Origin: Thermodesulfobacteriaceae bacterium
GTDB taxonomy: Bacteria > Desulfobacterota > Dissulfuribacteria > Dissulfuribacterales > UBA3076
Direction of reading: 5' to 3'
Assembly: GCA_012961845.1 (NCBI GenBank)
Contig: DTYO01000207.1
Location: forward strand, 1-6,474
Length of the DNA: 6,474 nucleotides
Part shown: piece by piece, positions 1 through 5,527 of the stretch
How the letters are laid out: every line of letters starts with the position of its first letter
How positions within the stretch are numbered: the first letter of the stretch is position 1
Position numbers and translations under genes: made by a program
The notes under the pieces: generated by a model
What the model was told of the DNA's origin: nothing
Seen by the model: the letters and a program-made list of their open reading frames with translations, nothing else
Database searches by the model: none

Positions 1-696
1 CCCCGCGAAATTTTATATAATAAAAACATCATTTCCACCATTGGTGATCTGAGAGAGGAAGGATACCGCAATATCATTGTTCAGCCTACCCACATTTTTT
101 TCATGGAACAGTCTCAGGATCTCAGGGCATATGTCCGGGCGTTGGCCTCCATCGACACCACAAAGAAGAAATGGCGTCCATTTGATAAACTGGTTATGGG
201 CCGTCCGGCACTGGGCATGCCGGGCGACAGTTTTGACTATCATGAAGATATGGCCAAGGCTGTGGCCACTCTGGCAGCTGATGCGGAGTATGCCAGGAGA
301 GAAGGGGCCATGCTGGTTTACATGGGGCACGGCAATGAACACTGGTCAACAGGCATCTTCAGTGAGACCCAGAAAAAGATGCGGGAGGTTTATCCGGACG
401 TGGAGACCTTCATAGGGACAGTGGAAGGCTATCCGGGCCTTGATGATGTCATGAAGCATCTTGGTCACGCAGGGACCAGAAAGATTATTCTGAAGCCTTT
501 TATGATCGTGGCCGGTGATCATGCCGTGAACGACATGGCCGGACCGGATGCGGATTCCTGGAAGTCCATTCTTGTGAAAGAGGGCTATGATGTCCGGCCC
601 GTGCTTGAAGGACTCGGCTCCAACGATGCGTTTGCGGGTATTTTCGTGGAACATGTCAAAGATGCTGCCCGGGCAAACGGCATTACTCTCAGGTAG
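1..696 (+). CDS. cbiK: Anaerobic cobaltochelatase CbiK, 5'-truncated by the window edge
   Basis: This is the C-terminal 231 residues of a CbiK-type chelatase. The frame is open from base 1, so the ATG at 103 is internal (the codons before it read NIIVQPTHIFF) and the true start lies upstream of the window. CbiK inserts Co2+ into sirohydrochlorin or its reduced form, the entry step of the anaerobic B12 pathway, without ATP. The family's metal-site residues are visible: His in MGHGNEHWS (codon 328-330), Glu in VEGYP (424-426) and His in AGDHAVND (520-522). Their spacing of 32 and 32 residues is close to that of Salmonella CbiK (His145, Glu175, His207). By that alignment about 33 residues are missing if there is no signal peptide. 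Desulfovibrio has both a cytoplasmic and a periplasmic CbiK, and without the N-terminus I cannot say which form this is. The adjacent importer makes the question relevant. The family call is firm. Confidence 0.93.
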   Translation, partial: PREILYNKNIISTIGDLREEGYRNIIVQPTHIFFMEQSQDLRAYVRALASIDTTKKKWRPFDKLVMGRPALGMPGDSFDYHEDMAKAVATLAADAEYARREGAMLVYMGHGNEHWSTGIFSETQKKMREVYPDVETFIGTVEGYPGLDDVMKHLGHAGTRKIILKPFMIVAGDHAVNDMAGPDADSWKSILVKEGYDVRPVLEGLGSNDAFAGIFVEHVKDAARANGITLR

Positions 697-717
697 TCAC
701 CAGGTTGAAATACATCC

Positions 718-745
718 GGGCAGGCTGGGTAAACCCGGCCTGTTC
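718..745 (+). other. GC-rich hairpin in the cbiK-permease gap
   Basis: The arms CAGGCTGGG (721-729) and CCCGGCCTG (734-742) pair over 9 bp with one G-U pair and a TAAA loop. Weaker pairs extend it slightly at the base. No T-run follows, so it is not a standard intrinsic terminator. CCGGG at 716-720 could instead pair with CCCGG at 734-738, giving a competing fold. It may be an mRNA processing or stability element separating cbiK from the importer genes, or a weak attenuator. The rest of the 697-806 gap shows no promoter I can defend. Confidence 0.5.
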
Positions 746-793
746 ATGCTGAAGCTCCCTGCGGCCACTGCAGTTTCGTGTCAAATCCGGTAT

Positions 794-799
794 GGAGGG
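794..799 (+). promoter_or_regulatory. Strong ribosome binding site that decides a TTG start
   Basis: GGAGGG lies 7 bases before an in-frame TTG at 807. The in-frame ATG at 792 overlaps this element and has no purine-rich site of its own upstream (the preceding bases are TCGTGTCAAATCCGGT). The Shine-Dalgarno position therefore argues for translation from 807. Confidence 0.65.
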
Positions 800-806
800 A
801 CCGCGG

Positions 807-1841
807 TTGTCAGAGACATCTCACAAATACTGGTTGCTGGTGACCGGGCTAGTCCTTGCCGTCCTGGCCGCCATAATCATATCGACCGGCATGGGATATA
901 TTCATGTTTCGGCCATTGACATCATCCAGGTGATTGCCGCCGGGCTCGACGGCAGCCGATTTGTCGAGGGACTGGATCAGGCCGTCCCCTTTGTTGTCAT
1001 GGATGTGCGGCTGCCCCGTATCCTCACCGCCGCCCTGGTGGGCGGTGGATTGGCCATGAGCGGCGTAATTTATCAGGGAATACTCCTCAATCCCCTGGCT
1101 GATCCTTACACACTTGGAGTTTCGTCGGGCGCGGCCTTTGGTGCCTCGCTTGCTATTCTGGCCAACCTCACAATGCTGGGCCAATATTCGGTGCCGCTTT
1201 TCGCCTTTTGCGGTGCCGTGGCAACCCTGTTCATGGTCCTTTATCTTTCCACCTTCAACGGCCAGATGTCGGCCAACACCCTGATCCTGTCAGGTGTCAT
1301 TGTGGGAGCCATCCTGTCAGCAGGGATCAGCTTCCTGAAATATCTTGCCGACGAACAGGTGGCAGTGATAATTTTCTGGCTCATGGGCAGTTTTGCTTCC
1401 CGAAGCTGGAGCGATGTGGGGCTGGTGGCCGTTGCGTTGACAGCCGGTTCCTGCATAGGTCTTTTCTATGGCCGGGATCTGGATATCATGAGCCTGGGTG
1501 GCCGTTCAGCCGACTCCTTGGGGGTGGAAACTGCCCGGACCCGCACGGTGCTTCTGCTCACCGCTTCGCTGGTTACGGCTGTCTGTGTAGCGGTCTCCGG
1601 GATAATCGGTTTTATAGGCCTGATTATTCCTCATCTCATGAGGTTTGTGGTGGGGCCGAATAACCGCAGGCTGCTGCCGGTGTCGATCCTGGCCGGGGCC
1701 GGGCTGCTGCTGATGGCGGATACGGTAACCCGGGCGGTGCTGCCGGTCGAAGTCCCCATCGGCGTACTTACCGCTCTGATCGGAGGCCCGTTTTTCTGTG
1801 TGATCTTCAGGCGGCGGCAGCGTGGGTTGAGGTATGAATGA
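807..1841 (+). CDS. FecCD/BtuC-family ABC importer permease
   Basis: This is the inner-membrane subunit of a type II importer of the B12/siderophore/heme class. It would work as a homodimer with the ATPase and binding protein encoded next. I start it at TTG 807 (344 residues) because of the GGAGGG site; the alternative ATG at 792 adds five residues, MEGPR. Family hallmarks are all present: a first membrane helix near residues 8-28, DVRLPRI before the second hydrophobic block, NPLADPYTLGVSSGA (about residue 95 on), LGGRSADSLGV in the cytoplasmic coupling loop, and GFIGLIIPHLMR (about 268-279), followed by two more hydrophobic stretches and a basic C-terminus. The length is normal and about ten membrane helices are expected. 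Its stop overlaps the ATPase start by 8 bases. The substrate cannot be read from the permease: corrinoid, ferric siderophore, heme and cobalt chelate are all possible. The cbi context favours a corrinoid or a metal for it, so I give no btuC symbol. Confidence 0.93.
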   Translation: MSETSHKYWLLVTGLVLAVLAAIIISTGMGYIHVSAIDIIQVIAAGLDGSRFVEGLDQAVPFVVMDVRLPRILTAALVGGGLAMSGVIYQGILLNPLADPYTLGVSSGAAFGASLAILANLTMLGQYSVPLFAFCGAVATLFMVLYLSTFNGQMSANTLILSGVIVGAILSAGISFLKYLADEQVAVIIFWLMGSFASRSWSDVGLVAVALTAGSCIGLFYGRDLDIMSLGGRSADSLGVETARTRTVLLLTASLVTAVCVAVSGIIGFIGLIIPHLMRFVVGPNNRRLLPVSILAGAGLLLMADTVTRAVLPVEVPIGVLTALIGGPFFCVIFRRRQRGLRYE

Positions 1842-2622
1842 TGGTTATGAGCTCCATGAGGTGTGCTATGCCTATGACGGCGTCAGGGCAGTGGATGATT
1901 TCACGATAACTCTTCCCCGTGGCAAATTCTACGGAATAGTAGGCCCGAACGGCTGTGGCAAGACAACCCTGCTGGATATCCTCATCGGCAGCAGGAATCC
2001 TGATACGGGGACGGTTCGTTTTGCCGGTCGCGTAATGCATGAATACAGCCGCCGGGAACTGGCCAGGCAGGTGGCCCTGGTGCCTCAGGATTTTGCCATT
2101 GGTTTTGCCTTTACCGTAGAAGAAGTAGTGCTCATGGGGCGTCACCCGTACATCAGCCGCTTTGCATCGCCTTCCGCTGAAGACTGGCGGATAGTGGAAG
2201 ATGCCATGGATACCATAGGTATCAGGCATTTTACCACGCGCTATGTAAATGAATTGTCCGGAGGCGAGAAACAGCGGGTAGTTGTGGCCAGAGCCCTGGC
2301 CCAGGATACCCCGGTGCTGCTTTTTGACGAGGCTACCTCCAACCTCGATGTTCGGTACACCCTCCATATCTTTAACGTGGTACGCAGGCTGGTCAACGAT
2401 GAAGGAAAGACTGTGATTGCGGTGATCCAGAATCTGAATTTGGCCGCCGCCTACTGCGACGAGATTTTATTCATGAAAGGGGGTAGACTCCTTAAACATG
2501 GTCCGGTATCCAGGGTGATGAAGCCTTCTACTATAAAAGAGGTCTTCGAAGTGGAAAGTGAGATGCGCATGGATTCCTACAGCGGGAGCCTCCAGGTGTC
2601 TTTCAGGTATCGGAGTTCATGA
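1834..2622 (+). CDS. ABC importer ATP-binding protein (FecE/BtuD type) with altered switch residue
   Basis: This cytoplasmic ATPase powers the importer; it has 262 residues, the usual length. Visible motifs are Walker A GPNGCGKTT (37-45), Q-loop Gln85 in LVPQD, signature LSGGEKQR (141-148), Walker B VLLFDE (161-166) with catalytic Glu166, and D-loop SNLD (169-172). At the switch (H-loop) position, where the family reads a hydrophobic pair followed by His-Asp-Leu-Asn, this protein has VIQNLNLA. Gln199 (codon CAG, 2428-2430) thus replaces the histidine and Asn200 the aspartate. The frame is otherwise intact, so this is a substitution and not a frameshift. ATG 1834 is the first possible start, since an in-frame stop lies two codons before it (1828-1830). 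GAGG sits almost against this ATG, so initiation probably depends on coupling to the permease. The gene overlaps both neighbours. Confidence 0.94.
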   Translation: MNDGYELHEVCYAYDGVRAVDDFTITLPRGKFYGIVGPNGCGKTTLLDILIGSRNPDTGTVRFAGRVMHEYSRRELARQVALVPQDFAIGFAFTVEEVVLMGRHPYISRFASPSAEDWRIVEDAMDTIGIRHFTTRYVNELSGGEKQRVVVARALAQDTPVLLFDEATSNLDVRYTLHIFNVVRRLVNDEGKTVIAVIQNLNLAAAYCDEILFMKGGRLLKHGPVSRVMKPSTIKEVFEVESEMRMDSYSGSLQVSFRYRSS

Positions 2623-2681
2623 TGAGGCCGGTATCGCTGTTCGTGCTCATTTTGCTCATGTGCGCTTCGCAGGCGGAAGCA
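2619..2681 (+). other. Signal peptide of the binding protein
   Basis: Residues 1-21 show a short charged start (MMRP), a hydrophobic core (VSLFVLILLM) and a likely signal peptidase I site after AEA, before DDDN. Cys15 is preceded by LLM, which is a poor lipobox, so a soluble periplasmic protein is more likely than a lipoprotein. That fits a Gram-negative host. Confidence 0.7.
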
Positions 2682-3551
2682 GACGATGACAACAACAGAC
2701 CGTCAACTGCTATGGTGAAGCCGTACAGCCGCATAATTTCCCTGTATTCCGCCCATACTGAGAATCTGGTCTCCCTGGGAGCGGCCGAACGGCTCATCGG
2801 CATATCCGTCAGTGATGATTATCCAGAGGAGATTTTATCAAAACCACGCTTTTCCTACAGGGAAGATCCGGAAAAATTCATTGCCGCCCGCCCCGATCTG
2901 GTACTGGTGCGGCCGATGATCGAGCGTTCCTACCCGCAGCTTCTTTCCAAACTGAGTCAGGCCGGGATCGCGGTGATCTCCCTGCAGCCCAATTCGGTGG
3001 AAGAGATTTTTGATTACTGGAGGGTGCTGGGCGCACTTGCCGGCAGGCCCCGGGCTGCTGAAAAGATGATCGCCTCCTTCCAGCACGGACTTGGCAGAAT
3101 TCATGATGTCATCCGTGCCATACCTGCGGAACAGCGGCCCAGGGTCTATTTTGAGTCTATCCACAAAAAGATGAAGACCTTTGCCCCCTGCAGTATTGCC
3201 ATTTTTGCCCTGGAACAGGCTGGTGGAGTAAATGTGGCCCGCGATGCTCATCAGGTTCGCCAGACCAATATTGCCGATTATGGCAAGGAACGCATCTTGG
3301 CCAATGGGGCCGGTATAGATGTTTTCATTGCCCAGCAGGGAAGGATGAATCCGGTTGATCTTGAAACCATCATGGACGAACCGGGCTTTCTGGCCGTCAA
3401 GGCAGTGCGGGACGGCAGGGTTTTTCTGGTGGATGAAAGGCTGGTGTCCCGGCCTACCCTGAGAATTGTGGAAGGGGTGAGACAACTGAGCAGCATTCTC
3501 TATCCGGAGCTTTTCTGCGCTGGAAAAGGGGGAAACATTCATGGGCGCTGA
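2619..3551 (+). CDS. Periplasmic substrate-binding protein of the importer (BtuF/FepB-like fold)
   Basis: This secreted receptor delivers ligand to the FecCD-type permease. It has 310 residues and begins with a signal peptide. A two-lobed periplasmic binding domain follows: RIISLYSAHTENLVSLGA (about 38-55), the typical FIAARPDLVLV (from about 86), and a second lobe with MKTFAPCSIAIFALEQAGG (about 185-203) and a C-terminal DGRVFLVDE segment. This layout is that of Pfam Peripla_BP_2 proteins, which bind corrinoids, siderophores and heme. I cannot name the ligand. Two ATGs stand in tandem at 2619 and 2622. GGAG at 2612-2615 is better spaced for the second, which would shorten the protein by one residue. 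The first ATG overlaps the ATPase stop as ATGA. The 3' end overlaps cbiA by 11 bases, tying the importer to the biosynthetic genes. Cys191 sits in the otherwise conserved-looking TFAPCS segment and its role is unknown. Confidence 0.9.
   Translation: MMRPVSLFVLILLMCASQAEADDDNNRPSTAMVKPYSRIISLYSAHTENLVSLGAAERLIGISVSDDYPEEILSKPRFSYREDPEKFIAARPDLVLVRPMIERSYPQLLSKLSQAGIAVISLQPNSVEEIFDYWRVLGALAGRPRAAEKMIASFQHGLGRIHDVIRAIPAEQRPRVYFESIHKKMKTFAPCSIAIFALEQAGGVNVARDAHQVRQTNIADYGKERILANGAGIDVFIAQQGRMNPVDLETIMDEPGFLAVKAVRDGRVFLVDERLVSRPTLRIVEGVRQLSSILYPELFCAGKGGNIHGR
3528..3533 (+). promoter_or_regulatory. Ribosome binding site of cbiA
   Basis: The purine run GGGGGA lies inside the end of the binding-protein gene and ends 7 bases before ATG 3541. 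It supports that start and the 11-base overlap. Confidence 0.7.
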
Positions 3552-4893
3552 CAAAGCAGTCATTATTGCCGGATCCCGGAGCGGATCAGGCAAGACTACC
3601 GTTGCTCTGGGGCTTATGGCGGCTCTGACCGGACTGGGGCTCAAGGTGCAGCCTTTCAAGTGCGGTCCGGACTTTATAGATCCCACTCTTCACAGGCTGG
3701 TCACCGGCAGGGTGTCCCGCAACCTTGATATCTGGATGTGTGGAGAGAATTTTGCCAGGCAGACCTTTGCCCGGCACAGCCGTAATGCCGATATCTCCAT
3801 AATCGAAGGTGTAATGGGCATGTTCGACGGTGGGGATTCTTCCAGCGCAGCCCTGGCGGCCGGTTTGGGGGTGCCGGTTGTGTTGGTCCTTGATGTCCGC
3901 TCCACCGCCGAGAGTGCGGCTGCAGTGTTGAAGGGGTTTGAGACATTGGAACCTCAGATGGCGCCCAGGGGGGTTATTCTCAATATGGTAGCGGGTCCGC
4001 GCCATCTGGAACTGGTCTCTGAGGCCGTCAGGAAACATTGCCGGGCGGAAATATTGGGTCATCTGCCCCGTTCCCTGAATTTTGCCATACCGGAACGGCA
4101 TCTTGGTCTGCATATGGGGCATGAAGCGTCTGTCAGCCCCAGGGCCATAGCGGAGCTGGCGGGATCCTTCAGGAAACATTTGGATCTGGACAAACTCATG
4201 GATATTGCCTCGGAATCAGAAAGCCGGGATATGATCTCCAGGCAGCCTTCCGCCGGCCCGTCAGCCCGCATCGCTGTGGCCCGGGATAAGGCCTTTTGTT
4301 TTTATTATGAAGACAATCTGGACCTGTTGAGAAGCGCCGGAGCGGAACTTGTTTTCTTTTCGCCCCTGGAGGATGAATGTCTGCCTGAAGATATCACAGC
4401 GATCTATCTGGGCGGCGGTTATCCTGAACTTTATCTTGAAACCCTGAGCGGCAACGGAAAAATGCTGGCGGCAGTGAGAAGATGGGCTGAAAACGGAGGT
4501 CGGATCTATGCCGAATGCGGCGGTTTCATGTATCTTACCATGGGGATTCTCGATGGGGATGAGCGGTTTCATTCCATGGTGGGCATTTTCCCCGTCCTGG
4601 CCCGGATGAGGAAAAAGAGGGTCGCCCTTGGTTATCGGGAGGTCTGCCTGAAGGATGACTGTCTGATCGGGTCTGCCGGAACCATGCTGAGGGGACATGA
4701 ATATCATTATTCCAGAATCGATGAAATGCCGCCTGAGGTACCCAGATTGTACGCAGTAAACAACGGCACGGAAGAAGGGTACGGCTATAAAAACGTCCTG
4801 GGAAGTTACATGCATTTACACTTCGGCTTCAACCCACGGGCGGTTAAGAAATTTGTGCTTAACCTGGGAAAAAGAGCTTTGGAGGGGAAATAA
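3541..4893 (+). CDS. cbiA: Cobyrinate a,c-diamide synthase CbiA
   Basis: The enzyme uses glutamine and ATP to amidate the a and c carboxylates of cobyrinate, giving the a,c-diamide, in the cytoplasm. Its 450 residues are normal for the family. The N-terminal dethiobiotin-synthetase-like ATP domain has the P-loop GSRSGSGKTT (11-20), VQPFKCGPDFIDP (36-48), TGRVSRNLD (55-63) and EGVMGMFDG (89-97). The C-terminal class I-like glutamine amidotransferase domain begins near residue 241 and has GGGYPE (291-296), the nucleophile Cys326 in AECGGFMYL, GHEYHYS (385-391) and SYMHLHF with the presumed catalytic His425. All key residues are present, so it should be active. Homologues include CobB of the aerobic pathway and CfbB, which amidates Ni-sirohydrochlorin. 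The adjacent cbiC and cbiD settle on CbiA. It overlaps the binding-protein gene upstream by 11 bases and cbiC downstream by one. Confidence 0.96.
   Translation: MGADKAVIIAGSRSGSGKTTVALGLMAALTGLGLKVQPFKCGPDFIDPTLHRLVTGRVSRNLDIWMCGENFARQTFARHSRNADISIIEGVMGMFDGGDSSSAALAAGLGVPVVLVLDVRSTAESAAAVLKGFETLEPQMAPRGVILNMVAGPRHLELVSEAVRKHCRAEILGHLPRSLNFAIPERHLGLHMGHEASVSPRAIAELAGSFRKHLDLDKLMDIASESESRDMISRQPSAGPSARIAVARDKAFCFYYEDNLDLLRSAGAELVFFSPLEDECLPEDITAIYLGGGYPELYLETLSGNGKMLAAVRRWAENGGRIYAECGGFMYLTMGILDGDERFHSMVGIFPVLARMRKKRVALGYREVCLKDDCLIGSAGTMLRGHEYHYSRIDEMPPEVPRLYAVNNGTEEGYGYKNVLGSYMHLHFGFNPRAVKKFVLNLGKRALEGK
4881..4887 (+). promoter_or_regulatory. Ribosome binding site of cbiC
   Basis: GGAGGGG lies at the very end of cbiA, 5 bases before the cbiC ATG at 4893. 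That ATG shares one base with the cbiA stop (TAATG). This is a strong site, and it suggests coupled reinitiation. Confidence 0.75.
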
Positions 4894-5525
4894 TGTCGGT
4901 GAATATCCGGAAAATAGCTCCGGAAGAGATAGAAGCGGAAAGCTTCCGTATTATTGAAGAAGAACTGGGTCCCCACAATTTTGATCCATTTACCTTCAAG
5001 GTGGTGCAGCGGGTCATTCATGCCACCGGAGATTTCTCCTTTGTGGAGAACATGCGTTTTCACTCTCAGGCTGTTCCTCTGGCGATTGAGGCCGTAAGGT
5101 CAGGAAAAAATGTCCTTACGGATGTGAATATGGTTGCGGCCGGAGTGAGCAGCGGGCTTCTGTCACGCTTCGGCGGTGAGGTCCGCTGCCTGGTAGCGGA
5201 TCAGGAGGTTGCCAGGGTTGCCGAAGATTCAGGCAGGACCCGTTCCGCAGTGGCCATTGAGCTGGGCCTGCGGAACAATACAGGCATTGTTGCCATAGGC
5301 AACGCCCCTACGGCCTTGCTGGCGGCCATGGATTGCCTGGCTGGCATGTCGCCTGAGGACAGACCTGTGATTATCGGTGTCCCGGTGGGTTTTGTCAACG
5401 CCGCTGAATCAAAGGTCCTTCTCGAAGAAGCGGGTTATCCGTTTATTACCAGTCTGGGGCGTAAGGGAGGCAGTCCGGTGGCGGCGGCTGTGGTCAATGC
5501 TGTTGTCAGGTTGGCGGCGGTCTGA
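4893..5525 (+). CDS. cbiC: Cobalt-precorrin-8 methylmutase CbiC
   Basis: CbiC moves a methyl group from C-11 to C-12 of the corrin ring, converting cobalt-precorrin-8 to cobyrinate, which is the substrate of the CbiA encoded just upstream. The 210 residues match the compact CbiC/CobH family. The catalytic histidine is His43 in QRVIHATGDFSF, at the same number as in CobH. Other family segments visible are GKNVLTDVNMVAAG, where the ring is bound, AIGNAPTALL, and near the C-terminus VPVGFVNAAESK and GRKGGSPVAAAVVNA. The start is well supported by the ribosome binding site at 4881-4887. Because the pathway has cobalt already bound (CbiK and CbiD are present), CbiC is a better name than CobH. The stop lies 2 bases before the cbiD start. 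Nothing is missing or unusual. Confidence 0.97.
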   Translation: MSVNIRKIAPEEIEAESFRIIEEELGPHNFDPFTFKVVQRVIHATGDFSFVENMRFHSQAVPLAIEAVRSGKNVLTDVNMVAAGVSSGLLSRFGGEVRCLVADQEVARVAEDSGRTRSAVAIELGLRNNTGIVAIGNAPTALLAAMDCLAGMSPEDRPVIIGVPVGFVNAAESKVLLEEAGYPFITSLGRKGGSPVAAAVVNAVVRLAAV

Positions 5526-5527
5526 AC

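Noticed and set aside
103..696. Treating ATG 103 as the start of a shorter CbiK.
   Set aside because: The frame is open to base 1 and the upstream codons include conserved-looking VQPTH sequence, so the ATG is internal and the gene is cut by the window edge.
721..745. Rho-independent terminator after cbiK.
   Set aside because: The stem is good but the following bases (TTCATGCTGAAG) contain no T-run, so it lacks the second part of an intrinsic terminator.
700..824. Possible cobalamin riboswitch: GGTTGAAAT at 703-711, GCCACTG at 764-770 and TCAGAGAC at 810-817 loosely recall core elements.
   Set aside because: There is no proper B12 box (CAGGAGACC-like), the region is too short, and the last element lies inside the permease coding start. 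The matches are scattered and could arise by chance. A covariance-model search of 690-830 would decide it.
1807..2367. Antisense open frame of 186 codons opposite the ATPase.
   Set aside because: No family resemblance and full overlap with a conserved ABC ATPase; a shadow frame.
2838..3686. Long antisense open frame of 282 codons across the binding-protein and cbiA genes.
   Set aside because: It lies opposite two well-recognised genes, has no recognisable domain, and is rich in Pro, His and Gly as expected of a shadow of a GC-rich coding strand.
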